A DNA stretch of 64,000 nt from Pelobacter sp. (lineage in GTDB: Bacteria > Desulfobacterota > Desulfuromonadia > Geobacterales > Pseudopelobacteraceae), in the NCBI GenBank assembly GCA_030824515.1, contig JAVBXN010000008.1, positions 124,001-188,000 of the forward strand, written 5' to 3'. Of the stretch, positions 1 through 7,494 are shown in pieces. Made by a program: the position numbers and the translations under genes. How positions within the stretch are numbered: the first letter of the stretch is position 1; every line of letters begins with the position of its first letter. The notes under the pieces are model-generated. The model was given only the letters and a program-made list of their open reading frames with translations. It did no database searches and was not told where the DNA came from.

Positions 1-1
1 C

Positions 2-724
2 CGCTCGCAGCTCAACCTGATACCCGGTTCGTCGATGCTGTCGATGAGCAACCAGCAGTACGGAACTTTCCTGAAGGAGAACAAGGTCAGCCGGAACCAG
101 CAGCAGATTGCCATGGTCAAGCGGGTCGGCCTGCGCGTGCAGAACGCGGTGGAACGCTACTTCATCAGCAGCGGCCTGAAAGAGCATCTGGCGGATTACA
201 AGTGGGAATTCAATCTGGTGGAAGACAAGCAGGTCAACGCCTGGTGCATGCCGGGCGGCAAGGTGGTGGTCTATACCGGCATACTGCCGATAGCCGTAGA
301 CGACACCGGGCTGGCGGTGGTGATGGGGCACGAGATCGCCCACGCCATCGCCGAGCATGGCAACGAGCGCATGAGCCAGGGACTGCTGGCGCAGCTGGGC
401 GGCGTGGCGCTCTCCACCGCACTGTCCACCAAACCGGCGGCCACCCAGCAGCTCTGGATGTCGGTCTACGGCATGGGCGCCCAGTACGGAGCGATCATGC
501 CCTATGGCCGCATGCAGGAAAGCGAGGCCGACCACCTGGGGCTGGTATTCATGGCCATGGCCGGATACGACCCCAAAGCGGCAATTTCCTTCTGGGAGCG
601 CATGGCGGCCCAGAAGGGAGGGCAGGCGCCGCCCGAATTCCTCAGCACGCACCCGTCGGATGTGAACCGGATTGCCAATATCAAGCGGCTGATACCGGAA
701 GTGCTCCGGCAATACCCGCAGTAG
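2..724 (+). CDS. M48-family metalloprotease, 5' end cut by window
   Basis: Zinc-dependent peptidase of the M48 family (the BepA/LoiP/YcaL-type group that acts on envelope proteins). The HExxH zinc site is visible as HEIAHA, followed by ESEAD supplying the third ligand, and then MAMAGYDP as is usual in this group. The reading frame is open to the first base of the window, and the family-typical stretch LNLIPGSSML precedes the first in-window ATG at 35. The gene therefore starts outside, and any signal peptide is not visible. It ends shortly after a THPSDVNRI stretch, typical of the C-terminus. It is followed by a cassette array in the opposite orientation. Confidence 0.9.
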   Translation, partial: RSQLNLIPGSSMLSMSNQQYGTFLKENKVSRNQQQIAMVKRVGLRVQNAVERYFISSGLKEHLADYKWEFNLVEDKQVNAWCMPGGKVVVYTGILPIAVDDTGLAVVMGHEIAHAIAEHGNERMSQGLLAQLGGVALSTALSTKPAATQQLWMSVYGMGAQYGAIMPYGRMQESEADHLGLVFMAMAGYDPKAAISFWERMAAQKGGQAPPEFLSTHPSDVNRIANIKRLIPEVLRQYPQ

Positions 725-1039
725 CGATTCTTATCGGCAAACCAGTGTTGTAGTTTGGCGGTAAACAGGAAAGATGGCCTATTGGCCGCCTTTTGAGTTG
801 TGTTGAAAATATATCTGTCCGTATTCGTGTCAGAGGCTGGTTTTTGACCGTAAAATCGAGGCTCCAAGGCTGAAAACGGGGGCAACAATTTCTATTTAAT
901 TGCTATATTTAAAGCAGTTAGCCTGGTCCGGCCCCGGAATTCTATCCCAATGAATGCTCTTCAACGACTACCTTGCGGCCATCGAAGATCCATTCGGCTG
1001 TATGACAATTGACATCTATTTTCATTTATTCCTATTTGC
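725..1039. other. Intergenic stretch between protease and cassette array
   Basis: No supportable gene. It holds short AT-rich runs and a weak hairpin near 772-789 (GGCCTATTGGCC core). A 40-codon open frame from 954 has no recognisable similarity. It lies between the conserved protease and the outer attC-type site at 1040 and may be the decayed edge of the cassette array. Confidence 0.4.
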
Positions 1040-1106
1040 GACCAACGGTTCCAGCACTAACCGGCGCGAAGTTTTTTAGCGCGTCCGGTTGAGTGCGTTG
1101 TTCGCT
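1040..1106 (-). other. attC-type recombination site of the brnTA cassette
   Basis: The ends are GACCAAC (1040-1046) and GTTCGCT (1100-1106). The stem pairs 1054-1068 with 1080-1096 perfectly, except for two unpaired bases (T1084, G1091), both on the side next to the brnA gene, as expected of the extrahelical bases of attC. GTTCGCT is identical to the reverse complement of the 5' core at 1685-1691. The brnA stop codon and about the last 16 brnA codons lie inside the site. Confidence 0.75.
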
Positions 1107-1338
1107 GCTCTGTCTGCACATCCGCATAGGAATCCAACAATTGCCGGATCATTCGCTGATATTGCGTATGATATTTTGATGCCTCAGCTTTGAAGAACTC
1201 AACGCTCTTCTTGCTGAGGGATATCGTCACCTTGACCGATTCCTCGCTGAAAGCCAGTTCGGCAGGAGAAGGGAGAAAATCTCGTATAATCTTGATCTCA
1301 CCCAATGGTTCATCGGTGTATTTTATTTTCGTGCTCAT
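1057..1338 (-). CDS. brnA: BrnA-type antitoxin (type II toxin-antitoxin)
   Basis: About 93 residues. BrnA antitoxins neutralise the RNase BrnT and repress their own promoter through a ribbon-helix-helix domain. Here the segment VKVTISLSKKSVEFFKAEA followed by YQRMIRQLLDSY is the RHH core. I take the ATG at 1338, giving MSTKIKYTDE, rather than the in-frame upstream 1374, because it leaves the usual short overlap (29 bases) with the upstream brnT. The C-terminal tail (about 16 residues, Arg/Lys-rich) is encoded by the attC site, so the gene's end was shaped by the recombination site. It is the second gene of a toxin-antitoxin cassette. Confidence 0.85.
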   Translation of the reverse strand: MSTKIKYTDEPLGEIKIIRDFLPSPAELAFSEESVKVTISLSKKSVEFFKAEASKYHTQYQRMIRQLLDSYADVQTEQRTTHSTGRAKKLRAG

Positions 1339-1600
1339 AAATTGCCTTTCCTTTCCGCCAGTATCCGGCACCAAATATACGGATTACGTTATTTCGATAA
1401 GTAAATCGTACGGTGAGAATTCCGTCACCGGACTTGCCAAAACAATAGTAACGCATTTCATCATTGCTGTGGTTCACGTCTTCAGCGATGATACGGTGGG
1501 GATCAGCAAAGGCGTATTGAGCCGATGCAAATGAGACCCCATGCTTTTGCTGGTTTTCATGATCCTTTTTCGAATCCCATTCAAAATGCGCTTTTGTCAT
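1310..1600 (-). CDS. brnT: BrnT-type ribonuclease toxin
   Basis: 96 residues, the usual BrnT length. BrnT is an mRNA-cleaving toxin with a RelE-like fold. The family pattern is clear: FEWDSKKDHENQQKHGVSF at the N-terminus, FADPHRI, then the RYYCFGKSGDGILTVRFTYR strand region and a final RIFGAGYWRKGK. It precedes and overlaps brnA, the normal order for this system. It starts 85 bases inside the cassette, after a promoter region with a perfect dyad (1631-1662). Toxin-antitoxin cassettes are known to stabilise integron arrays, which is a plausible role here. Confidence 0.88.
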   Translation of the reverse strand: MTKAHFEWDSKKDHENQQKHGVSFASAQYAFADPHRIIAEDVNHSNDEMRYYCFGKSGDGILTVRFTYRNNVIRIFGAGYWRKGKAIYEHENKIHR

Positions 1601-1630
1601 GTGATTACCTTATCAGGAATCAAAGTAATA

Positions 1631-1662
1631 AACCATATTATTGTATGGTTAATAATATGGTT
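1631..1662. promoter_or_regulatory. brnTA operator dyad
   Basis: Perfect inverted repeat with 12-base arms, AACCATATTATT and AATAATATGGTT, and an 8-base spacer, 31 bases upstream of the brnT start. Its position and symmetry suit autorepression by the BrnA ribbon-helix-helix dimer; that role is inferred. Confidence 0.6.
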
Positions 1663-1684
1663 AAAATCAGCTTTTGGTTTGTTC

Positions 1685-1735
1685 AGCGAACGGCTGAGAG
1701 CACAGCGGGTTCACCGCTGTTGTGCTTGGTTATAC
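1685..1735 (-). other. attC-type site of the 1730-2731 cassette
   Basis: Ends are AGCGAAC (1685-1691) and GTTATAC (1729-1735). A stem of AGCACAGCGG against CCGCTGTTGTGCT with a three-base bulge lies between them. The stop codon of the 1730-2731 gene lies inside the outer box. GTTATAC is the exact reverse complement of GTATAAC at 2744-2750, at the cassette's other end. Confidence 0.65.
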
Positions 1736-2731
1736 ATTTGTGCAGTAATTTACAATAAAATCATGTGGATTGATCACTACAGCATTCGCTCCTATGTATT
1801 CATAACATGCTCTTGCTTTCATACAAAATGCAGCATCCTTGGAAATAAGAAAGTGAAAATCATAAGCCATTGTTGCATGTAACATGTCGTTGTTAGATGC
1901 ATTAAATCGATCTTTACCTTTTTTTACCTTATTAAAATCATCAGCATAGTAACCTGCCCAATTCATCAGGCTATAAGCTCTTGCAATATTATTTTGCGGA
2001 TTATTTTCAAAGTAATCAGACCATTTATATTCACTATTTTCAGCTTGAAATAATTCATCTAATTTAATAATTACCTCATTGCTTGGCAAATTAAGGATTC
2101 CAAGTTCTTTAAGTTTACCCAATTCTCTAAATGGACGAGGACCAAGCGGTTGATCACCGTCAATATTGATTGTTTTCATCTCATTGCATTGAGTTCTAAG
2201 AGAGGTCAGTTGACTACTAAGAAACTCAAACTGCTTACTCGAAACTTCATCCAACCCAGCTAAGTCGATAGCTTTAATGTGCTGTTCGCAATTATCAAAC
2301 AGTTCGTGCAAAGTTTCTTTCAGATTATTTCCAAGTTCTTCAAAACTATTATTTATTGGTAATCCTGAAAGTTTTTTCGATGTTAGCTCGCTAGCTTTGA
2401 TCGTCTTATTGATTCCCATTGATTCGTTTTGCTTTTCATTTTCTAAGAAATCTTTCCACACCTCTGTAGCGCATCTATGATCAAGCTCATTAGTCATTGG
2501 TTTTATATATAAGGCTCTCAATTCATCAAGCATTTCAATATGTTCATACCTATACTGTTCGACCGAAATCTGTGAAGTTTCTTTGAGATGCACATGAGAG
2601 TAAACAAGATGGATATTGTCAGTTGACAGAATATTGCGAATAATGTCGAGTTCTTCATCGCAGGTTTCTTTGATTTTGCGTAGCCTCAAATCAGATAAGG
2701 TGTTTTGATCAAGATAAATGAAAATGTCCAT
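1730..2731 (-). CDS. Cassette-borne PIN-like domain protein
   Basis: 333 residues, unusually long for a cassette gene, and clearly AT-richer than the chromosome around it. The N-terminus DIFIYLDQNTLSDL resembles the first strand and catalytic Asp of PIN-like nucleases. The C-terminal stretch NDMLHATMAYDFHFLISKD fits the later acidic positions of that fold. The middle is helical and charged and not recognised. The ATG at 2731 lies 13 bases from the cassette core (2744-2750), and the stop overlaps the attC box. Nuclease activity is inferred from motif likeness only; a role in defence or toxin function is possible. Confidence 0.55.
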   Translation of the reverse strand: MDIFIYLDQNTLSDLRLRKIKETCDEELDIIRNILSTDNIHLVYSHVHLKETSQISVEQYRYEHIEMLDELRALYIKPMTNELDHRCATEVWKDFLENEKQNESMGINKTIKASELTSKKLSGLPINNSFEELGNNLKETLHELFDNCEQHIKAIDLAGLDEVSSKQFEFLSSQLTSLRTQCNEMKTINIDGDQPLGPRPFRELGKLKELGILNLPSNEVIIKLDELFQAENSEYKWSDYFENNPQNNIARAYSLMNWAGYYADDFNKVKKGKDRFNASNNDMLHATMAYDFHFLISKDAAFCMKARACYEYIGANAVVINPHDFIVNYCTNV

Positions 2732-2743
2732 ATGTCACCACTT

Positions 2744-2817
2744 GTATAACGGGGTGCCCGATTCACCCGCTTCGCCCGGTCGGTTTTCCGGGCGGGGCGG
2801 CGTGCAACCGGTTGGTT
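2744..2817 (-). other. Probable degenerate attC-type site
   Basis: It starts GTATAACGG, like the other sites in the array, and ends near GTTGGTT. Between is a GC-rich hairpin (CGCCCGG with CCGGGCG). The core at 2744-2750 matches the end of the next cassette exactly. The far box does not match its expected partner at 2911-2917, so the small cassette between (about 2818-2910, only a 13-codon open frame from 2899) is doubtful. Confidence 0.45.
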
Positions 2818-2910
2818 GGCAACTTATTGTAATAGCAGTATTTTATAAAATAGACGCCTATTTGGTTCCTGTCCCCTTATTCTCCTTCTGTTTTTTCATT
2901 TTATTCTGTC

Positions 2911-2970
2911 GTTCAACGGTGCCGAGGCGCACCAGCGCGACAGCGCCTGCGTGCCGCCGAGTGGTTAAGC
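2911..2970 (-). other. attC-type site of the 2965-3501 cassette
   Basis: Ends are GTTCAAC (2911-2917) and GTTAAGC (2964-2970); both fit the RYYYAAC and GTTRRRY consensus fully. GGCGCAC (2926-2932) pairs with GTGCCGCC (2951-2958), leaving one unpaired base on the gene side, the mark of the L'' arm. The stop codon of the 2965-3501 gene lies within the outer box. GTTAAGC is exactly complementary to GCTTAAC at 3511-3517. Confidence 0.8.
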
Positions 2971-3501
2971 GTTTGCTCTTGGCTGATTGTTGATGAATAG
3001 TACGAAGTCGCCAACCGTTTCAATTTTTCCGAAAAACGGATTTCTTTCAGTATGTTCCAAGCTACGCTCTGTCCGTTGAGCCACTACCGGAATTAAGTCT
3101 TCAATATCGTCGGGGTCAATTTTTAGATCCTTTTCAAGCCTGTCTGAAGCTCTTAGCGGGCATGTCCCTTCTGGAAATTTCATGTAATGTTGAAACTCTT
3201 CATGGACGGCACGAAGTATCCATGTGTCTACTTGATTTCTTTCAAATGATCTCGCGAATGTGCAAATTCCCTCATTTTCTCTTTCTTCTGTCATTTCTCT
3301 CAGTTTTTGATTCTGTTTTTTGTTCGAGTATAAAGTGGTAGCTACCAATGCGACCACTACTGCTAACACCCAATGATGATTGATGATTGCTGTCAGAAGA
3401 ATGCAGACCAGAAGAGCGAGAAAACAATAAGCCAGAGCCTTTTTCCACCAGCTCACATGCTCAGGTATGTAGAGTGGCATTAGTCGTGATGGTGTTTTCA
3501 T
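2965..3501 (-). CDS. Cassette-borne membrane protein, unknown function
   Basis: 178 residues. Two adjacent hydrophobic segments lie near residues 20-60 (ALAYCFLALLVCILLTAII, then VLAVVVALVATTLY). They are followed by a charged cytoplasmic-type domain with no recognised family (KKQNQKLREMTEERENEG, FQHYMKFPEGTCP). The ATG at 3501 is 10 bases from the core site at 3511-3517, and the TAA falls in the attC box at 2964-2970, a classic cassette layout. I do not recognise a function. Confidence 0.7.
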   Translation of the reverse strand: MKTPSRLMPLYIPEHVSWWKKALAYCFLALLVCILLTAIINHHWVLAVVVALVATTLYSNKKQNQKLREMTEERENEGICTFARSFERNQVDTWILRAVHEEFQHYMKFPEGTCPLRASDRLEKDLKIDPDDIEDLIPVVAQRTERSLEHTERNPFFGKIETVGDFVLFINNQPRANA

Positions 3502-3510
3502 TATTTTTTC

Positions 3511-3575
3511 GCTTAACGGTAGCGTTGCGCACCGGCGAAGCGCAGCGAAGACCGTGTGCCGCCGCGTGGTTGAAA
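3511..3575 (-). other. attC-type site of the 3582-3977 cassette
   Basis: Ends are GCTTAAC (3511-3517) and GTTGAAA (3569-3575). GCGCAC (3527-3532) pairs with GTGCCGC (3556-3562), leaving one unpaired base on the gene side. GTTGAAA is exactly complementary to TTTCAAC at 4008-4014, the start of that cassette. Confidence 0.78.
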
Positions 3576-3581
3576 GTTATT

Positions 3582-3977
3582 TCAGAGCTTCCCGCCAAGT
3601 GATATGTGCAATTGAGCAACTGCTATGAAGCAGAATATGAACCAAGCTACGGCAATTGCACCACCCAAGACGACAGCCTGTTTTATTGATTTCCTCTTTT
3701 TTCCAGCAATTATGACATTTGCGAACACAAGAATCATTAAGGCTATGAGGAAGTATGCGTAGTCAAATGGCTCGTAACAAAGCACCTTAAATCCAGTTCC
3801 TGGGACACTTACAGGTCTAGCAGTCACATATTCAGCTACAAGCGGGATCGATGATAATATGGCTAAGATTCCTGCATTTATTGAAGTTTCTGCTTTTATC
3901 ATTTCTTGTTTCGCTCTTGGCTCTTTGGTTTTGTCAACGTCCCCAGTAATGCGCAGATGACCTTTCCCACGTCTCAA
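3582..3977 (-). CDS. Cassette-borne small membrane protein, unknown function
   Basis: Up to 131 residues with three hydrophobic segments: INAGILAILSSIPLVAEYV, YAYFLIALMILVFANVII and AVVLGGAIAVAWFIFCFIAV. No family is recognised. The longest frame begins with TTG at 3977, preceded by an AGAAGA-like ribosome site. An ATG at 3902 would give 106 residues starting MIKAETSINAG and keeps all membrane segments; the choice is open. The stop lies 7 bases from the attC box at 3569-3575. Confidence 0.6.
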   Translation of the reverse strand: MRRGKGHLRITGDVDKTKEPRAKQEMIKAETSINAGILAILSSIPLVAEYVTARPVSVPGTGFKVLCYEPFDYAYFLIALMILVFANVIIAGKKRKSIKQAVVLGGAIAVAWFIFCFIAVAQLHISLGGKL

Positions 3978-4007
3978 AAATCTGATCTTCTTTTATTCCC
4001 TTTAATT

Positions 4008-4014
4008 TTTCAAC
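4008..4014 (-). other. 5' cassette core site, outer edge of the array
   Basis: TTTCAAC on the plus strand (GTTGAAA on minus). It is the exact partner of the box at 3569-3575. No stem-loop adjoins it on the far side, so this may be the junction with the chromosome or a relic of an attI site. The 60 bases beyond it lead into the DUF4337 gene. Confidence 0.55.
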
Positions 4015-4074
4015 TGTTATTCCCCGGAATCCGGAGTCCACAATACGGCTTCAGGGTGCCATGAAACTGTCCAG

Positions 4075-4605
4075 TCAGTAAAACAACAGCCAGGCGTCCA
4101 GGAAGAAGAACAGCCAGCCGATGTTGCAGACCAGTGCGATGTACCATAGATATTTACGCTTGGTCAGGCTGGAAATGGATGCCAGCATCAGCGCAATCTG
4201 CAGGAAGATCAGCGCGTAGGCAAAGTTGCCACCCATCTCCTGGGCCTTGAGCTTGGCCTTGGCGATTCCCTCCGCCTTCTGTTTGATATCCTTCTTCTCG
4301 CCGTCATAACGTTTGATTTCTTCCGCATACTTGTCCATCGTCTTGCGGTATTCCCCGGAAACCTCCGGCGGCACCCCTCTCTGAGTCAGTAGCTGCAGCT
4401 CCAGCACCCTGTGGTTGACCTCGAAGGTGTGACCCTTGATGCTCTTGGCCTGGTAGTAGGCCCACTGATCGCTCTCCTGCCCCTGGGCCATGATCGCCCG
4501 CGAGGAGTATTTTCCCATGTAGAGCGTGGTCAGCGCCGCCAGTACCGCCATGATTGCGGTTGAAAGCGCCAGCCACCCCTGCCATTTCTCTTTCAGTTCC
4601 GACAT
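4075..4605 (-). CDS. DUF4337-family membrane protein
   Basis: 176 residues. One transmembrane segment lies near residues 11-30 (WLALSTAIMAVLAALTTLYM). A charged, probably coiled-coil stretch follows (about residues 75-115, rich in Lys and Glu), then two C-terminal membrane segments. This layout, with SDQWAYYQAKSIKGH in the middle, matches the DUF4337 family, whose function is not known. An AGGAGAT-like ribosome site precedes the ATG at 4605. It has the base composition of the chromosome, unlike the neighbouring cassettes. Confidence 0.75.
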   Translation of the reverse strand: MSELKEKWQGWLALSTAIMAVLAALTTLYMGKYSSRAIMAQGQESDQWAYYQAKSIKGHTFEVNHRVLELQLLTQRGVPPEVSGEYRKTMDKYAEEIKRYDGEKKDIKQKAEGIAKAKLKAQEMGGNFAYALIFLQIALMLASISSLTKRKYLWYIALVCNIGWLFFFLDAWLLFY

Positions 4606-4665
4606 TGTTGCAGATCTCCTTTTTGTATGATCGTAAATACGGCAGCCGACGTGTTTACTCCCTCA

Positions 4666-5508
4666 TCAATCCGGACAGGCAAACAGCGGCATTGCCGATT
4701 CAGGAATGATCCCGGCTGCTTCAGCCCTCTTCAGCAGATACGATATGGCCTGAACGCCTTCATCGCCCAGATCGGACGAGAAGTCGTTGACGTACAGCCC
4801 GATGTGGGCCGCGCAGACCTCGGCGCTCATCTCCTGGGCATGTTCGCCAATGTAGTGGGCGGCCTGGTCCGGGTGGCTGCGGGCATATTCAACACCCAAG
4901 CGCAGCGCGCGTTCGACCGCGGCAATAGTTCCGGCCCCCAGCGAACGACGAGCCACGATGCCTCCCAGCGGGATCGGCAGGCCAGTTTCCGCCTCCCACC
5001 ACTCTCCCAGGTCCAACAGTTTGTGCAGGCCATAGCCCTGGTAGGTGAAGCGCGACTCGTGGATGATCAGCCCGGCGTCGGCGTTCCCCTTCAACACCGC
5101 GTCCATGACCTCGTTGAACGGCATCACGATGAAGTTGTCCAGCGATGGATCGAACAGGCGCAGCAGCAGCAGCGCGGTGGTGTAGCGACCCGGCACGGCA
5201 ATGGTCCGGCCGCGCAGGTCGGACAGGTCAATATTATCGGCGGCCACCAGCAGCGGTCCGCAACCGCGTCCCAGCGCGCTGCCGGAACGAAGCAGCGCAT
5301 ACTCTTCGCGGATGTGCCCCAGGGCATGGTAGGAAACCTTGCTGACATCCAGCTCGCCCGCAAGCGCCAGCCGGTTGAGGGTTTCCACGTCCTCCAGGCG
5401 CTCCCGGCAGGTGATGCCGCCGGTATCGACCAGATTGTGCACCAGGGGATAGAACATGAAGGTATCGTTGGGACAGGGGGAAAAACCGAGGGTCAACTGT
5501 TTGCTCAT
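4666..5508 (-). CDS. mqnD: 1,4-dihydroxy-6-naphthoate synthase (menaquinone, futalosine pathway)
   Basis: 280 residues, the normal length. MqnD converts cyclic dehypoxanthine futalosine to 1,4-dihydroxy-6-naphthoate in the alternative menaquinone pathway. The N-terminal signature LGFSPCPNDTFMFYPL is typical, as are DVSKVSYHALG and the GCGPLLV motif of this periplasmic-binding-protein-like fold. It lies 20 bases downstream of the SulP gene on the same strand and may share its transcript. Menaquinone made this way fits an anaerobic respirer of the Geobacter/Pelobacter type. Confidence 0.92.
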   Translation of the reverse strand: MSKQLTLGFSPCPNDTFMFYPLVHNLVDTGGITCRERLEDVETLNRLALAGELDVSKVSYHALGHIREEYALLRSGSALGRGCGPLLVAADNIDLSDLRGRTIAVPGRYTTALLLLRLFDPSLDNFIVMPFNEVMDAVLKGNADAGLIIHESRFTYQGYGLHKLLDLGEWWEAETGLPIPLGGIVARRSLGAGTIAAVERALRLGVEYARSHPDQAAHYIGEHAQEMSAEVCAAHIGLYVNDFSSDLGDEGVQAISYLLKRAEAAGIIPESAMPLFACPD

Positions 5509-5528
5509 GACTGCTCCTTAAAATCAAA

Positions 5529-7313
5529 CTACCACAGCGTGGCATCGGACCGGATCTTCTCATCCTCCCAGTCGCGCCAGACCACCTGGTGCTTGATCAG
5601 GTAGTGATCGACCGCCTGGCCGATGGTGGGGAAAAAATTCTCCATGCCCAGCCTGGCGAACAGGCCGTAACGTTTGAGGTGATCCTTGACCGGTCCCTTC
5701 ATCTGCGCGAAACACAATTCAATCCCGGCCTGCTGCAGCTCCGCGACCAGTTCCGCCAGCACGTCGGCGGCCGTGATATCCACGTCAGTGACCGGATCGG
5801 CGGCGACCACAATCCACCTGGTCGGCGTCGGCGCGCTGGTCACCGCCCGCAGCGCCTGCTCCCGGAAATATTCGGCATTGGCGAAGAACAGCGGCGCATC
5901 CCACCTGAACAGCACCAGTCCCGGAATCCGCCGCGCCTCGGGGTGACGGGTGATATCGTGGTAGCCCTTCATGCCGTCAACCCGTCCCAGAACGGCACAG
6001 TGCGGACGCCAGGCGCGCCAGATGAAAGCCAGCAGCGCCAGGCCGACGGCAATGAAGATGCCCTGGATCACGCCCAGCAGGGCAACCCCCAGCAGACAGA
6101 CTAAGGACAGAAAAAACTCACCCCGGCGATGATAGTACAAGCGCCGCACCGCGGAAAACTCCACGATGGAGCTGCAGGCGGAAATTACCACCGCGCCCAG
6201 GGCGGCAGTGGGGAGATGGATCATCAGACGGGGCGCGAAGATCAGCAGCAACGCGATGCAGGTCGCGCCAACCACGCCGGTCATTTGCGTTTTTGCGCCG
6301 GCGGACTCGGCCACCGGAGTACGCGAAGAGCTGCTGCTGATAGGATATCCCTGAAAGAGCCCGGTGGTCAGATTGGCGATGCCCAGGGCGACCAGTTCCT
6401 GGTTGTCGTCCACGTAATAACCACCCCGTAGCGCATAGATTCGCGACAGCACACTCATGTCGGTGATCGAGACCAGTGCGATCGCCACCGCGCCGGCGCA
6501 TAGCGCCTTGAATTCTTCCATGGTAACCAGCGGAAAACTGAAACTGGGCAGCCCCTGCGGCAGCGCCCCGACGGTGGCAATTCGCGCCTGGGTTGCCGGA
6601 TCTGACAACCCGACCGCCAGCGTGGCTCCCACCACGGCGAACAACACGCCGGGCCAGCGCGGCGCCCAGCGTTTTGTGCCGAAAATGACCGCCAGGCACG
6701 AAACGCCGATGGCACAGGTGCTCCAGTTGATGCGACCATTCAGAACGCCATGCGCGAGTCCCACCGATGACTGGATAAAGCTGGCGCTCTCCACCGAAAA
6801 GCCGAAGACCTTGGGCAGCTGCCCGATCAGCAGCGTCAGCGCGATTCCGTTCATGTACCCGTAGCGGATCGGCTTGGAGAGCAGGTCGGTCACGAATCCG
6901 AAACGGGCCAGACCGGCCAGGATGCAGAGCACACCGGTTATAACCGCCAGCATTGCGGCCAGCGCCGCGGCATGCACGGGACCGCCGGCGGCCAGCGGCA
7001 GGATGGTGGCGGCGATCAGTGCCGTCAGCGCCGAATCCGGCCCCAGCACCAGGATACGGCTCGGCCCGAACAGCGCATAGGCCAACAGCGGAATGATCGT
7101 GGCATACAATCCGTAGATCGGGGACAGGCCGGCCGCCTCGGCATAACCCATACCGACCGGGGCCAGGAGCGCAGTCAGCGCCAGGCCGGCCACCAGGTCC
7201 TGCGAGAACAGGGCACGATCGTAACGGGCCAGCAAAGCCATACCGGGCAGCCAGCGGCGCAGGCCGTGTGTGCGGGCATGGCGGATCAATGTAGCGGCAG
7301 TTTCAGGCGCCAT
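5529..7313 (-). CDS. SulP-family anion transporter with C-terminal STAS domain
   Basis: 594 residues. The N-terminal two thirds carries many hydrophobic segments and the SulP signature region AGLSPIYGLYATIIPLLAYALFG (about residues 60-85). The last 120 residues form a STAS domain (RWIVVAADPVTDVDITAADVLAELV). SulP proteins move sulfate, bicarbonate or other anions across the inner membrane; the substrate cannot be read here. The start at 7313 gives an N-terminal helix before the first membrane segment. A terminator belonging to the chemoreceptor gene lies just upstream, so this gene probably has its own promoter. Confidence 0.9.
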   Translation of the reverse strand: MAPETAATLIRHARTHGLRRWLPGMALLARYDRALFSQDLVAGLALTALLAPVGMGYAEAAGLSPIYGLYATIIPLLAYALFGPSRILVLGPDSALTALIAATILPLAAGGPVHAAALAAMLAVITGVLCILAGLARFGFVTDLLSKPIRYGYMNGIALTLLIGQLPKVFGFSVESASFIQSSVGLAHGVLNGRINWSTCAIGVSCLAVIFGTKRWAPRWPGVLFAVVGATLAVGLSDPATQARIATVGALPQGLPSFSFPLVTMEEFKALCAGAVAIALVSITDMSVLSRIYALRGGYYVDDNQELVALGIANLTTGLFQGYPISSSSSRTPVAESAGAKTQMTGVVGATCIALLLIFAPRLMIHLPTAALGAVVISACSSIVEFSAVRRLYYHRRGEFFLSLVCLLGVALLGVIQGIFIAVGLALLAFIWRAWRPHCAVLGRVDGMKGYHDITRHPEARRIPGLVLFRWDAPLFFANAEYFREQALRAVTSAPTPTRWIVVAADPVTDVDITAADVLAELVAELQQAGIELCFAQMKGPVKDHLKRYGLFARLGMENFFPTIGQAVDHYLIKHQVVWRDWEDEKIRSDATLW

Positions 7314-7427
7314 CAGTGGTGTACCTCGCGGGTTCTGTCGCTGTTCCTGGCATGTCGCGGCGGATTATATCATCTTGATTGCAGGCCTACAATCCCGCAG
7401 TTCCGCAAATCTTTACGCCAGAAAGAA

Positions 7428-7455
7428 GAGGGGGCTCCCTTTCGGGGGCCCCCTC
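7428..7455 (-). terminator. Hairpin terminator after the chemoreceptor gene
   Basis: Strong GC hairpin, GAGGGGGCTCCC paired with GGGGGCCCCCTC around TTTC, 40 bases past the chemoreceptor stop. Confidence 0.75.
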
Positions 7456-7494
7456 ATTATATGCAATGTCTCCAAATGGATTGATCGGAAAGGA

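Larger units (their letters stand above)
1040..4014 (-). mobile_element. Integron-type gene cassette array without integrase (CALIN)
   Basis: Minus-strand genes brnT-brnA, 1730-2731, 2965-3501 and 3582-3977 are separated by short imperfect palindromes with the organisation of attC sites: RYYYAAC-type and GTTRRRY-type boxes at the ends and stems with unpaired bases on one side. For four cassettes the 7-base core at the 5' end is the exact reverse complement of the box at that cassette's own 3' attC: 4008-4014 with 3569-3575; 3511-3517 with 2964-2970; 2744-2750 with 1729-1735; 1685-1691 with 1100-1106. This pairing is expected when circular cassettes insert by site-specific recombination. No tyrosine integrase is present, so this is an attC cluster lacking the integrase. 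Genes start within 10-13 bases of the cores, or after a promoter region for brnT. Confidence 0.8.

Noticed and set aside
954-1076. 40-codon plus-strand frame near the protease
   Set aside because: No ribosome site or recognisable similarity; it overlaps the attC site of the brnTA cassette.
2821-2910. Short 13-codon frame between two attC-type sites
   Set aside because: Too short to support as a gene; the cassette itself is uncertain because its boxes do not match.
4627-5604. 325-codon plus-strand frame opposite mqnD
   Set aside because: It is a GC-rich shadow of mqnD with Gln/Arg/Gly-rich composition and no domain; mqnD on the other strand is certain.
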